Source of the DNA: Variovorax sp. TBS-050B
GTDB taxonomy: Bacteria; Pseudomonadota; Gammaproteobacteria; Burkholderiales; Burkholderiaceae_C
NCBI RefSeq assembly: GCF_029893635.1
Contig: NZ_JARXYR010000002.1
Location: 806,001-870,000 of the forward strand
Direction: 5' to 3'
DNA length: 64,000 nucleotides
In this document: positions 1 through 14,445 of the stretch, piece by piece
How positions within the stretch are numbered: the first letter of the stretch is position 1
Layout of the letters: the number at the start of each line of letters is the position of its first letter
The notes under the pieces: generated by a model
Databases searched by the model: none
What the model saw: only the letters and a program-made list of their open reading frames with translations
Told to the model about the DNA's origin: nothing
Made by a program: the position numbers and the translations under genes

Positions 1-101
1 GCCGCGTCGGCAATCGGGGCGGGCCCTTGCACGCTGTCGCGCATGCACCCGTCGAGACCCGGGCAAGAAGGCTCAAGGCCCTCCTGCGCGTCTCCCTGCT
101 T
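1..101. other. Window edge, unresolved
   Basis: No complete gene fits here. On the minus strand an ATG at position 44 opens a frame that runs off the window edge and would begin MRDSVQGPAPIADAA. It lies 57 bases beyond the stop of the Bug protein gene and could be the next gene of the same operon. There is no convincing Shine-Dalgarno sequence before it and only 15 codons are visible, so I do not call it a gene. Confidence 0.3.
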
Positions 102-1064
102 CTACTTCGCGAGCCCCAGCTTGTCGATCACGGCCTTCTCGCGCACCACGGTGTCCTGCGCGAACTTGGTGTACGTGGCCGAGCTCATGTAGTTGGGCAG
201 CATGTCGTAGCGCTCGAGCGCGGCCACGTAGCTCGGCTCCTCCATCGCCTGCTTGAAGGCGTCGTGGAGCTTCTTCACCACCTCGGGTGGCGTGCCCTTG
301 GGCGCGCCGATGCCGAACGGCGAGTTCTGCACGATGTCGTAGCCCAGTTCCTTCAGCGTGGGTGCATTGGGGAACTTGGCGAGGCGCTTCTCGCCCCAGG
401 TGTTGAGCACGCGCAGCTTGCCCGCCTCGACCTGCGGCGCGAAGCCGGTGCTGTCGGCGGCGGCCATGAGCTGGCCGCTGAGCACGGCGAGCATCAGGTC
501 GGCGCTGCCCTTGTAGGGCACGTGCTGCAGCTGGATGCCGGCCTGCTGCGCAATGATCTCGGTCGTGAGGTGCGGGCTCGTGAGATTGCCGGTGGAGCCG
601 TAGGTGAGCTTGCCCGGATTGGCCTTGGCGTAGGCGACGAAGTCGGCCCAGGTCTTGAACGGGCTGTCGGTCGGCACCACGATGCCGAAGGCATAGCCGG
701 TGACGTTGAGCACGTAGCTGATGTCCTTGAGCGGATCCCAGGTCAGCTTGGTGGTGTAGCCGAGGCGGAACACGCCGAGCGGAATCTGCGCCACGGTGTA
801 GCCGTCGGGCTGCGCGGTCTGCAGCGCCTGCGCGGGCAGCGTGCCGCCGGCGCCGGGCTTGTTGTCGATGATGACCGGCTGGCCGAGGATCTTGCTCGCG
901 TTGTCGGCGAGCTGGCGCATGGTGATGTCGGTCGGGCCGCCGGCCGGGAACGCGATGACCAGCTTGATCGGCTTGGACGGAAAGGCCTGCGCGGAGGCCG
1001 ACAGCGGGGCGAACACGCCGCATGCGGCAAGCGCGGCGGCACAGAGGAGGGATCGGCGGAACAT
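102..1064 (-). CDS. Bug family (TctC-like) solute-binding protein
   Basis: A 320-residue periplasmic receptor of the tripartite tricarboxylate transporter (Bug/TctC) family, which binds organic acids or related metabolites. The start at 1064 gives a clean signal peptide (MFRRSLL, hydrophobic stretch, then ASA before QAFPSKP). The mature protein opens with the family hallmark FPSKPIKLVIAFPAGGPTD and later has VPYKGSADLM. No TctA or TctB membrane subunit is nearby, as is common for the expanded Bug sets of Burkholderiales. It lies 105 bases downstream of the acetylpolyamine amidohydrolase-like gene on the same strand, so a link to polyamine or amino acid metabolism is possible. The ligand cannot be read from the sequence. 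Confidence 0.9.
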   Translation of the reverse strand: MFRRSLLCAAALAACGVFAPLSASAQAFPSKPIKLVIAFPAGGPTDITMRQLADNASKILGQPVIIDNKPGAGGTLPAQALQTAQPDGYTVAQIPLGVFRLGYTTKLTWDPLKDISYVLNVTGYAFGIVVPTDSPFKTWADFVAYAKANPGKLTYGSTGNLTSPHLTTEIIAQQAGIQLQHVPYKGSADLMLAVLSGQLMAAADSTGFAPQVEAGKLRVLNTWGEKRLAKFPNAPTLKELGYDIVQNSPFGIGAPKGTPPEVVKKLHDAFKQAMEEPSYVAALERYDMLPNYMSSATYTKFAQDTVVREKAVIDKLGLAK

Positions 1065-1169
1065 GGCGGTTTTTCCTGAAAACGAAGACGAAAGCGCGCA
1101 TTGGGCCTCGCCCCCCCGGCGGCGGCAATCGGTGCTCACCCGACTGCTGTCGCGGATGCGCCAGGCCGT

Positions 1170-2216
1170 TCAGTTCGCGGCTTGCTCGAACCCCTGCAGC
1201 ACGTTCACCGCGTTGACGCCCACCTCCGCCACCGCATAGCCGCCCTCGAACACGAAGACGGTCGGCAGCCCGGCGCGCGCGAGGTCTTCGCCCATGCGCA
1301 GGTAGTCGTCGCTGCGGAGCCTGAAGCCCGAGATCGGATCGCCCTCGAAGGTGTCGACGCCGAGCGACACCACGAGTGCGCCGGCCCTCACGGCGGCGAT
1401 GCGGTCGAGCGCGCTCTTCAGTGCCGCGCGCCAGGTTGCGAAATCGGTGCCGCGCGGCAGCGGCAGGTTGTGGTTGTAGCCCTCGCCCGCGCCGCTGCCG
1501 CGCTCGTCGGCATGGCCGAGGTAGTACGGGTAGTCGGTCAGCGGGTCGGCATGCAGGCTCGCGAAATGCACGTCGGCGCGTTCGTAGAAGATGGCCTGCG
1601 TCCCGTTGCCATGGTGGTAGTCCACGTCGAGCACGGCCACGCGCGCCACGCCCGCATCGCGCAGCGCCTGCGCCGCGACCGCGGCGTTGTTGAGAAAGCA
1701 GTAGCCGCCGAAGAAGTCGGCGCCCGCATGGTGCCCGGGCGGCCGCGTGAGCGCGAAGGCCGCGCGTGCGCCGCCCGCGACGCGCTGCGCGGCGGTCCAT
1801 GCGCAGGCGGCGCCGTGGCGCGACGCGGCCCAGCTGCCGGCCGTCAGCGGCGTGCCCGCGTCGAAGGCGAACAGGCCCAGGCGCGCCGGGAAGCTCTTCG
1901 GCAGCACGTCGGTGCGCATGCCGCGCGTCGGCCAGTAGGAGGGCAGCGCATCGCGCGCGGCATTCGCCGGATCGAGCGCGACCCATTCGTCCCAGGCATT
2001 CGCGATGAAATCGAGATAGCGCGGCGCATGCACCTTCGCGAGCAGCGCCTCGTCGAAGGCATCGGGCGCGGCCAGTGGGCCGAGGCCGCGGCGTTCGATC
2101 TCGGCCTTGACATGGTCGACGCGCGCCGGCACCTCGAAGCAGGGCACCAGCTCGCCCCGGAACATCTCGACTTGGCCCTGGTGCAGCGCGTGCCGGTCGT
2201 TGTAGATGGTGAGCAT
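1170..2216 (-). CDS. Acetylpolyamine amidohydrolase / class II histone deacetylase-like
   Basis: A 348-residue zinc-dependent deacetylase of the arginase/HDAC fold. Visible motifs are RPPGHHAG near residue 158 (paired histidines), DVDYHHGNGTQ near 197 (zinc ligands Asp and His) and VVSLGVDTFEGDP near 280 (third ligand). The N-terminus NDRHALHQGQVEMFRGELVP resembles bacterial acetylpolyamine amidohydrolases, which remove acetyl groups from acetylated putrescine, cadaverine or spermidine. The start at 2216 is preferred over an ATG six codons upstream because it gives the family N-terminus. It begins 7 bases after the ornithine cyclodeaminase stop, so the two are surely one transcript. The polyamine substrate is inferred from family and context. 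Confidence 0.85.
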   Translation of the reverse strand: MLTIYNDRHALHQGQVEMFRGELVPCFEVPARVDHVKAEIERRGLGPLAAPDAFDEALLAKVHAPRYLDFIANAWDEWVALDPANAARDALPSYWPTRGMRTDVLPKSFPARLGLFAFDAGTPLTAGSWAASRHGAACAWTAAQRVAGGARAAFALTRPPGHHAGADFFGGYCFLNNAAVAAQALRDAGVARVAVLDVDYHHGNGTQAIFYERADVHFASLHADPLTDYPYYLGHADERGSGAGEGYNHNLPLPRGTDFATWRAALKSALDRIAAVRAGALVVSLGVDTFEGDPISGFRLRSDDYLRMGEDLARAGLPTVFVFEGGYAVAEVGVNAVNVLQGFEQAAN

Positions 2217-2223
2217 GCGGCCA

Positions 2224-3273
2224 TCATGCCGCACGCCGCAGCACGGCCCGGCGCCGGCCCGAGGCGGTGAGACCGAACAGGTCCTTCGGGTCGTCGAGCT
2301 GCGGCACCAGCGCGATCTGCCGCCCCACGCCGCGCTCCAGCGCCAGCTGGCGGATGTAGCGCAGCGCGGTGTAGTCCTCGAGCGCGAAGCCGACCGAATC
2401 GAACATCGTGACCTGCTCGGCGCTCTCGCGGCCGGGCACCTCGCCGAGCAGCACGCGCCACAGCTCCTGCACCGGGAAGTCGGGCGGCAGCTGCTGGATC
2501 TCGCCCTCGATGCGGGTCTGCGGCTCGTATTCGACGAACACCCGCGCGCGCCGCAGCACGTCGGGATGCAGCTCGGTCTTGCCGGGCGAATCGCCGCCGA
2601 CCGCGTTGATGTGCATGCCGGGCTCGATCATCTCGGGCGTGAGGACGGTCGCCTGCCCCTGGAACGCGGTGATGGTGGTCACGATGTCGGCGCCGCGCAC
2701 CGCCTCGGCGACGGAATGCACGGGCAAGACGGCCATCGGCGTGCAGGCCGCGAGGTGCCGCATCAGCTTCTCGGTGGCGCGCGGATCGACGTCGAACACG
2801 CGCACCTCCTCGATGCCGAGCAGCGCATGGAAGGCCAGCGCCTGGAACTCGCTCTGCGAGCCGTTGCCGATCAGCGCCATGCTGCGCGAGTCGGGCCGCG
2901 CGAGCGCCTTGGCGGCCATGGCCGAGGTCGCGGCCGTGCGCAGCGCGGTCGTGAGCGTGAGTTCCGACAGCAGCACCGGATAGCCGGTGTCCACCTCGGC
3001 GAGCACGCCGAAGGCCATCACCGTCGGCAGCCCGACCTGCGTGTTGTGCGGATGGCCGTTGACGTACTTGAAGGCATAGGCGCCGTCGTCCGCCACGGGC
3101 ATCAGCTCGATCACGCCGAGGTGCGAATGGCTCGCCACGCGCGCTTTCTTGTCGAACTCGCGCCAGCGCAGGAAATCGTCGCGCAGCGCGTCGGCCAGGG
3201 CGGCGAGGAATTCCGGAACGCCGGTTTCATCCACCAGGCGAACCAGGCTGTGCACATCGATGAAGCGGGTCAT
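2224..3273 (-). CDS. Ornithine cyclodeaminase family protein
   Basis: A 349-residue member of the ornithine cyclodeaminase/mu-crystallin family, NAD(P)-dependent enzymes. Authentic members convert L-ornithine to L-proline and ammonia. The Rossmann motif appears as ALIGNGSQSEFQALAF near residue 135, and the substrate-loop lysine region as AFKYVNGHPHNT near 70. It is the first gene of a minus-strand run with the acetylpolyamine amidohydrolase-like gene and the Bug protein. This fits ornithine or polyamine breakdown. Relatives can be reductases of cyclic imines or lysine cyclodeaminases, so the exact substrate is open. Confidence 0.88.
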   Translation of the reverse strand: MTRFIDVHSLVRLVDETGVPEFLAALADALRDDFLRWREFDKKARVASHSHLGVIELMPVADDGAYAFKYVNGHPHNTQVGLPTVMAFGVLAEVDTGYPVLLSELTLTTALRTAATSAMAAKALARPDSRSMALIGNGSQSEFQALAFHALLGIEEVRVFDVDPRATEKLMRHLAACTPMAVLPVHSVAEAVRGADIVTTITAFQGQATVLTPEMIEPGMHINAVGGDSPGKTELHPDVLRRARVFVEYEPQTRIEGEIQQLPPDFPVQELWRVLLGEVPGRESAEQVTMFDSVGFALEDYTALRYIRQLALERGVGRQIALVPQLDDPKDLFGLTASGRRRAVLRRAA

Positions 3274-3391
3274 GGCATGGCTCCTTGCGTAGCCCCGCCG
3301 CGGCGCTTCATCCCGTCACACGTTCATTCCACCATGGCTGATCCAGGATGCGCCTGCGCCAGGGTCTGAGCCCATTCTGCGCCTGCTTTCA

Positions 3392-9145
<5,754 letters not shown>

Positions 9146-9319
9146 GAGTGCCTTGGGGGGTGGGGCAAACATTCTAGGGAGTGCGGGATGACGTTTTTGC
9201 GCAATGCGTCACAAGCTCCACGGGCGCGCAGGGGTTTGTACGGATTGAGCAGGCGACACTTTATGAAACAAATAGCACCTTTGTTTACGTTCGTAGCGAA
9301 GCTACCCGAAAGTGTCTCC

Positions 9320-10426
9320 ATGAAGAAGCTGCATCTCCTCTGCGCCGCGCTGCTGACCCTGGCCGCGAGTGCGGCGCCGGCCCAGATCCTGATCGGCCAG
9401 ACCGCCGGCATGACCGGCTCGGTGGCCGCGAGCGTGAACGAGACGATCGGCGGCGCCCAGCTGGTGATCGACGCGGCCAATGCCCAGGGCGGCATCCACG
9501 GCGAGAAGATCGAGGTGGTCCGCATGGACGACGCCTTCGACGTGAAGCGCGCCGGCGAGAACGCCCGCGTGCTGATCGAGGAAAAGAAGGTGCTGGCGCT
9601 CTTCATGAGCCGCGGCACGCCGCATTCGCAGGCGATCGTGCCCTGGCTCGACAAGAACGACGTGGCGCTGATCGGCCCCTCCACCGGTGCGATGGTGCTG
9701 CACAAGCCGGTGCTCCGGCATGTGTTCAACGTCCGGTCCACCTACCAGCGCGAGGCCGAGAAGGCCGTGCAGCACCTGCTCACCACCGGCATCTCGCGCA
9801 TCGCGGTGGTCCATGTCACCGATTCCTTCGGCCTCGATGCGCTGGAAGGCGCGACGGCCGGCTTCGCCAAGGGCCAGGCCAAGCCCGCCGTCACGCTGCC
9901 CGCCGACCGCGACAAGCCCGACTACAAGGCCCTGATCCCCGCCATCAAGGAAGCCAACGCCCAGGCGGTGCTGTGGATCGGCTCCGGCACGGCGGTGGTC
10001 GAAGGCGTCAAGGCGCTGCGCGCGGCCGGATCGGCGGCGCAGGTGGTGACGCTCTCGAACAACGCGTCCTCGGGCTTCATCAAGCAGCTGGGCGATGCGA
10101 GCAAGGGCGTGATCGTGACCCAGGTGTTCCCGAACGAGCGCTCGATCAGCTACCCGATGGTGAAGGAGGCGCTCGCGCTGGCAAAGGCCAAGGGGCAGGC
10201 GGAGCTGTCGCCCGCCGCGCTCGAAGGCTTCGCGGCGGCCAAGGTGCTGGTCGAGGCGCTGCGCCGCGCCGGGCCCAAGCCGACGCGCGCCAGGCTGCTG
10301 GCGGCGCTCGACGGGCTACGCGCCTTCGACCTCGGCGGGCTCGAAGTGAGCTACTCGCCGCAGGACCATTCGGGCATCGATTTCGCCGACCTGTCGATCA
10401 TCAGCGACGGCCGCTTCAAGCGCTGA
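9320..10426 (+). CDS. ABC transporter substrate-binding protein, branched-chain amino acid type (copy 1)
   Basis: A 368-residue periplasmic binding protein of the LivJ-like class (Peripla_BP_6). MKKLHLLCAALLTLAASAAPAQ is a clear signal peptide, and the mature protein starts ILIGQTAGMTGSVAA, the usual first strand and binding loop. It is divergent from uvrA; the 174-base intergenic region must hold both promoters, and it also has a small hairpin (GTAGC-GAA-GCTAC, 9293-9305). The next gene is a close paralog. Neither has permease or ATPase genes beside it, so they must feed a transporter encoded elsewhere or act as sensors. Confidence 0.9.
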   Translation: MKKLHLLCAALLTLAASAAPAQILIGQTAGMTGSVAASVNETIGGAQLVIDAANAQGGIHGEKIEVVRMDDAFDVKRAGENARVLIEEKKVLALFMSRGTPHSQAIVPWLDKNDVALIGPSTGAMVLHKPVLRHVFNVRSTYQREAEKAVQHLLTTGISRIAVVHVTDSFGLDALEGATAGFAKGQAKPAVTLPADRDKPDYKALIPAIKEANAQAVLWIGSGTAVVEGVKALRAAGSAAQVVTLSNNASSGFIKQLGDASKGVIVTQVFPNERSISYPMVKEALALAKAKGQAELSPAALEGFAAAKVLVEALRRAGPKPTRARLLAALDGLRAFDLGGLEVSYSPQDHSGIDFADLSIISDGRFKR

Positions 10427-10461
10427 CCGGCGCCGGCGCGGAGGGCGCTGGAAACCATCGT

Positions 10462-10500
10462 TTGACAGGGTTTCCACGAGCGATGGAATGTCACTCGTGG
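10462..10500 (+). promoter_or_regulatory. Possible promoter with inverted repeat before copy 2
   Basis: A perfect TTGACA -35 hexamer lies at 10462-10467, in the 129-base gap between the paralogous binding-protein genes. The -10 region 17-18 bases on (GGAATG/GAATGT) is weak. It overlaps an inverted repeat, CCACGAG at 10474-10480 and CTCGTGG at 10494-10500, with no T-run after it. This looks more like an operator over a promoter than a terminator. Copy 2 may therefore have its own regulated promoter. Confidence 0.35.
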
Positions 10501-10555
10501 CAACACATTACACATCTTCTGACAGAAGCATCCGCTTCTCGCAAAGGCTCGTCCG

Positions 10556-11668
10556 ATGAAGATGTCCAGCTTCCGTGTTGCCGCGCTCGTCCTTGCCATG
10601 TGGAGCGCTTCCGCCGTATCCGCGCAGATCCTGATCGGCCAGTCGGCCGATCTTTCGGGCCCGGTGGCCGCGAGCGTGAAGGAGACGATCCTCGGCTCGC
10701 AGCTGCTGATCGACCAGGTCAACGCCCAGGGCGGCATCCATGGCGAGCAGATCGAGGTGATCCGCCTCGACGACGGCCTCGATCCGAAGCGCTCGCTCGA
10801 GAACACGCGCATCCTGATCGAAGACCGCAAGGTGCTCGCGATGCTGCTCAACCGCGGCACGCCCAACACGCTGGCCGTGATCCCGCTGCTCGACAAGCAC
10901 GGCGTGCCGCTGATCGGGCCGTCGACCGGCGCGATGTCGCTGCACCGGCCGGTCCAGAAGCACGTCTTCAACGTGCGCTCGACCTACCAGCGCGAGGCCG
11001 AGAAGGCGGTGCAGCACCTGCACACCACGGGCATCCAGCGCATCGCGGTGGTGCAGGCCGACGACTCCTTCGGCAAGGACGCGATGGAGGGCGCGAGCAA
11101 GGGCTTCGAGAAGGCGGGCCTCACGCCGGCCGTGCTCGCTCTGGCCGACCGTTCCAAGCCCGACTATTCGGCCATCGTGCCGCAGCTGACCAAGGCCAAT
11201 GCCCAGGCGGTGCTCTGGATCGGCTCGGGCACGGCGGTGACCGAAGGCGTGAAGGCGCTGCGCGCCGCGGGTTCGGCGGCGCAGATCATCACGCTGTCGA
11301 ACAACGCCGCCTCGGGCTTCATCAAGGAGCTCGGCTCCGCGAGCGCGGGCGTGATCATCACCCAGGTGCTGCCCTACGAGCGCTCGGTCGCGCATCCGCT
11401 GATCAAGGAAGCGCTGGGCCTCGCCAAGGCCAAGGGGCAGAACGAGCTCTCGCCGGCGCTGCTCGAGGGCTTCGTCGCCACGAAGGTGCTCGTGGAGGCC
11501 CTGCGCCGCACCGGGCCGAAGCCCACGCGCGCCAAGCTGCTCGCCACCTTGAACAGCCTGCAGTACGACCTGGGCAGCGGGCTCGACGTGAGCTACTCGC
11601 CGCAGGACCACACGGGGATCGACTTCGTCGACCTCTCGATCGTCAGCGACGGGCGATTCAAGAGGTAG
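10556..11668 (+). CDS. ABC transporter substrate-binding protein, branched-chain amino acid type (copy 2)
   Basis: A 370-residue paralog of the preceding gene with a signal peptide ending SAVSAQ and the same mature start, ILIGQSADLSGPVAASV. The two align without significant gaps and share long blocks such as FNVRSTYQREAEKAVQHL, AQAVLWIGSGTAV and the C-terminal SYSPQDH-GIDF-DLSI-SDGRFKR. By eye they are roughly 70 percent identical, indicating tandem duplication followed by divergence. Differences cluster in surface and ligand-cleft regions, so different ligands are plausible but unproven. Confidence 0.9.
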   Translation: MKMSSFRVAALVLAMWSASAVSAQILIGQSADLSGPVAASVKETILGSQLLIDQVNAQGGIHGEQIEVIRLDDGLDPKRSLENTRILIEDRKVLAMLLNRGTPNTLAVIPLLDKHGVPLIGPSTGAMSLHRPVQKHVFNVRSTYQREAEKAVQHLHTTGIQRIAVVQADDSFGKDAMEGASKGFEKAGLTPAVLALADRSKPDYSAIVPQLTKANAQAVLWIGSGTAVTEGVKALRAAGSAAQIITLSNNAASGFIKELGSASAGVIITQVLPYERSVAHPLIKEALGLAKAKGQNELSPALLEGFVATKVLVEALRRTGPKPTRAKLLATLNSLQYDLGSGLDVSYSPQDHTGIDFVDLSIVSDGRFKR

Positions 11669-11683
11669 AGCCCGCCCCCGGGT

Positions 11684-11830
11684 TCACTTCGGCGCCGGCG
11701 CCGGCTCGGGCACGTGCGTGGCCTCGGTGCCGTGCTTTTCGCCGGACATGTCGACCTTGTCGCCGGCCTGCGAGATCACGTACAGGGCAATGGCGGCGAA
11801 GATGACGAAGCCGATCGCGAGTTTCCACAT
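11684..11830 (-). CDS. 48-residue single-span membrane peptide
   Basis: A short gene encoding MWKLAIGFVIFAAIALYVI followed by a polar tail (SQAGDKVDMSGEKHG, ending PEPAPAPK). One transmembrane helix fills residues 3-20 and the tail would face the periplasm. It lies between the MHS transporter terminator and the end of the second binding-protein gene, convergent with the latter. No function can be assigned. The perfect membrane-anchor architecture and high-GC codon use argue that it is translated. Confidence 0.6.
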   Translation of the reverse strand: MWKLAIGFVIFAAIALYVISQAGDKVDMSGEKHGTEATHVPEPAPAPK

Positions 11831-11864
11831 GGGTGCTGTCTCCGGATGATGTTGAGGGTTCAAG

Positions 11865-11901
11865 AAAAAGGCCTCGTGCCGGACGGCACGAAGCCCCTTT
11901 G
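11865..11901 (-). terminator. Rho-independent terminator of the MHS transporter gene
   Basis: On the minus strand the hairpin CGTGCC-gtcc-GGCACG is extended by flanking GGGGCTT/GGCC pairing and followed by TTTTT (11869-11865). It lies about 40 bases past the stop of the MHS transporter gene. On the plus strand the same stem ends in CCCCTTTG, so it may also stop readthrough from the other side. Confidence 0.65.
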
Positions 11902-11941
11902 TTGAACGGAGGGCCGCGGCCCTCCTGTCGGTGCGGGTCAG

Positions 11942-13636
11942 TCAGTCATTCGCGTAGATGTCGACGTCCTTGGTCTCGCGGATGAACAGCGTGCCGACGA
12001 CCAGGGTGATGCCCGCGATGATGATCGGGTACCAGAGGCCGTTGTACATGTTGCCGGTCGAGGCCACGATCGCGAACGCCGTGGTCGGCAGCAGGCCGCC
12101 GAACCAGCCGTTGCCGATGTGGTACGGCAGGCTCATCGAGGTGTAGCGGATGCGCGTGGGGAACAGTTCGACCAGCATGGCGGCGATCGGGCCGTAGACC
12201 ATGGTCACCAGCAGCACCAGCCAGAACAGCAGCCCGATGGTCAGCGGCTTGTTGATCTTGGCGGGATCGGCCTTGGCGGGATAGCCCGCGACCTTCAGGT
12301 CCTCGGCCACGCCCTTCTTGAAGGCCGCGATCTCCTTGGCGGAGCTCTCGTCGAACTTCAGGTTCACGACGTTGCCCACGGGCGCTTCGACGGTCTTGTC
12401 GCCGATCTTCACGATGGCCTTCGAGCCCGGCGCGCCGGCCACGTTCTCGTAGCTCACCGAGTTCTGCACCAGATAGCGCTTGGCGATGTCGCAGGAGCTG
12501 CGGAAGTCGATCTCGCGCGCCACCGGGTTGCCCTGGAAGGAGCAGGTCGCGGGATCGGCCGTCACCGTGACGCCCGCCGTCGCCTGGGCGCGCGCCAGGT
12601 CGGGGTTGGCGGCTTCGGTCAGCATCTTGAAGACCGGGAAGTAGGTCAGCACGGCCAGCAGGCAGCCCGCCATGATGATCGGCTTGCGGCCGACCTTGTC
12701 CGAGAGAATGCCGAACACCACGAAGAAGGGCGTGCCCAGCAGCAGCGAGGCCGCGATCATCAGGTTGGCGGTGGTGCCGTCGACCTTGAGCTGCTGCGTG
12801 AGGAAGAACAGCGCGTAGAACTGGCCCGTGTACCAGACCACGGCCTGGCCGGCGGTGAGGCCGATCAGCGCCAGGATCACGATCTTGAGGTTCTTCCACT
12901 GGCCGAACGACTCGGACAGCGGCGCCTTCGAGGTCTTGCCCTCGGCCTTCATCTTCTGGAAGGCCGGCGACTCCGACAGCGAGAGGCGGATCCACACCGA
13001 GATGCCGAGCAGCACGATCGACACCAGGAACGGAATGCGCCAGCCCCATTCGCCGAACACCTGTTCGCCGAGCCAGGTCCGCACGCCCAGGATCACCAGC
13101 AGGCTCAGGAACAGGCCGAGCGTGGCGGTGGTCTGGATCCACGAGGTGTAGGCGCCGCGCTTGCCGTGCGGCGAATGCTCGGCCACGTAGGTGGCGGCAC
13201 CGCCGTACTCGCCGCCGAGCGCGAGGCCCTGCAGCATGCGCAGCGCGATCAGGATCACCGGCGCGGCCACGCCGATGGTGGCGTAGCTCGGCAGCAGGCC
13301 GACGATGAAGGTCGACAGGCCCATGATCAGGATCGTGACCAGGAAGGTGTACTTGCGCCCGATCATGTCGCCGAGGCGGCCGAACACGATGGCGCCGAAC
13401 GGCCGCACCAGGAAGCCCGCGGCGAAGGCCAGCAGCGCGAAGATGAAGGCCGCGCCGGCATCGAGGCCGCTGAAGAACTGCTTCGCGATGATCGCCGCGA
13501 GCGAACCGTAGAGATAGAAGTCGTACCACTCGAACACCGTGCCCAGGGAGGAGGCGAAGATGACCTTCTTCTCCTCCGCGGACATGGGCCTGGGGGCCGG
13601 ATGCGGCACCCCCCTCGAATCCAGCGTTGCTGCCAT
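11942..13636 (-). CDS. MHS-family MFS transporter (metabolite:proton symporter)
   Basis: A 564-residue major facilitator of the metabolite:H+ symporter branch (KgtP/ProP/ShiA relatives). The family markers are SSLGTVFEWYDFYLYGSLA near residue 30 and GRLGDMIGRKYTF near 90. About twelve helices are visible. A polar insert of roughly 100 residues (about 355-460, with two cysteines near 365 and 380) sits in the second half, between helices, and probably faces the periplasm. The start at 13636 has an AGGAGA ribosome site 9 bases upstream, so the ATG 18 codons further up was rejected. The substrate is probably a carboxylate or betaine but is not determinable here. Confidence 0.88.
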   Translation of the reverse strand: MAATLDSRGVPHPAPRPMSAEEKKVIFASSLGTVFEWYDFYLYGSLAAIIAKQFFSGLDAGAAFIFALLAFAAGFLVRPFGAIVFGRLGDMIGRKYTFLVTILIMGLSTFIVGLLPSYATIGVAAPVILIALRMLQGLALGGEYGGAATYVAEHSPHGKRGAYTSWIQTTATLGLFLSLLVILGVRTWLGEQVFGEWGWRIPFLVSIVLLGISVWIRLSLSESPAFQKMKAEGKTSKAPLSESFGQWKNLKIVILALIGLTAGQAVVWYTGQFYALFFLTQQLKVDGTTANLMIAASLLLGTPFFVVFGILSDKVGRKPIIMAGCLLAVLTYFPVFKMLTEAANPDLARAQATAGVTVTADPATCSFQGNPVAREIDFRSSCDIAKRYLVQNSVSYENVAGAPGSKAIVKIGDKTVEAPVGNVVNLKFDESSAKEIAAFKKGVAEDLKVAGYPAKADPAKINKPLTIGLLFWLVLLVTMVYGPIAAMLVELFPTRIRYTSMSLPYHIGNGWFGGLLPTTAFAIVASTGNMYNGLWYPIIIAGITLVVGTLFIRETKDVDIYAND

Positions 13637-13797
13637 TTGCGTCGTCTCCTGTGTAATGCGTCGGTCCCGGCATTCGGGACCGTGGGGCATTCTTGGAGGC
13701 GCGACTGACCCGAGGCTTTCGCGAAACTGAATCGACGCTTACGAATTAAGGTGAAACCCGCGCCGCTCGTTTCAGCTTGTAAGAAATGGCGGTCTGC

Positions 13798-14445
13798 TCA
13801 GGCTTTGCTGCTGCGCAGCAGGGACGGCCGCTGGTCGGCGGCGGCCCATTGCGGACCGTCGAACCATGCGTCGCCTTCGAGGTACGCGCGCAGCATCGCG
13901 AGCCCGTCGAAGCCCCAGAACAGGCGGCCGTCGACCACGCAAGACGGCGTGCCGAACACGCCGGCCTGGATGGCCTCTTCGGTGTTGCGCTTCAGCAGCG
14001 CCTTGTTCTCGTCGCCGTTCGCATCGCGCAGCGGCTTGTCCAAGTGCGCCGCCAGTGCGGCCAGGCGCGCGGGGTCGGCCGCTTCCTCGCCGCCGCGCCA
14101 CACCTGGCGGAACAGCGTCTCGGCGACGAAGCGGCTGATGCTGCCGTCCTCCGAGGTCGAGAGCGCGAGCCGCAGGTGGGCGAGCGGGTTGTACGGGTGC
14201 GAGGCCGGCATCTCGATCGGGATGCCGTGCGCATGGCCGAGCCACAGCACGTGGCGGTAGGTCCAGCTGCGCTTGGCCGGGATCTCGGCCGGCCCGAGCT
14301 GGCCGTGGTGCTTGAGGATCGCGCCGAGCAGCACCGGCTTGTAGGCGATGCTGAAGCTCAGCCCTTCGAGCGCGTTCGGCAGATGCTCGAAGGCGAGGTG
14401 CGCGTACGGCGAGATGAAGTCGAGGTAGAAGTCGATGTGCTTCAT
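13798..14445 (-). CDS. 2-hydroxychromene-2-carboxylate isomerase family protein (DsbA-like)
   Basis: A 215-residue thioredoxin-fold protein of the DsbA/HCCA isomerase group. The N-terminus DFYLDFISPYAHLA carries the serine (about residue 12) that replaces the DsbA cysteine and acts with glutathione in HCCA isomerases. The C-terminal FGTPSCVVDGRLFWGFDGL is the cis-proline and lid region. Authentic enzymes act in naphthalene breakdown, but relatives without such context are glutathione-dependent isomerases of unknown substrate. The start at 14445 has AGGAGA upstream and overlaps the stop of the DUF1289 gene (ATGA). Confidence 0.85.
   Translation of the reverse strand: MKHIDFYLDFISPYAHLAFEHLPNALEGLSFSIAYKPVLLGAILKHHGQLGPAEIPAKRSWTYRHVLWLGHAHGIPIEMPASHPYNPLAHLRLALSTSEDGSISRFVAETLFRQVWRGGEEAADPARLAALAAHLDKPLRDANGDENKALLKRNTEEAIQAGVFGTPSCVVDGRLFWGFDGLAMLRAYLEGDAWFDGPQWAAADQRPSLLRSSKA

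Noticed and set aside
9146..9319. Possible LexA (SOS) box upstream of uvrA
   Set aside because: I found no CTGT-N8-ACAG or close variant; the region has only weak AT-rich stretches and a five-base-arm hairpin.
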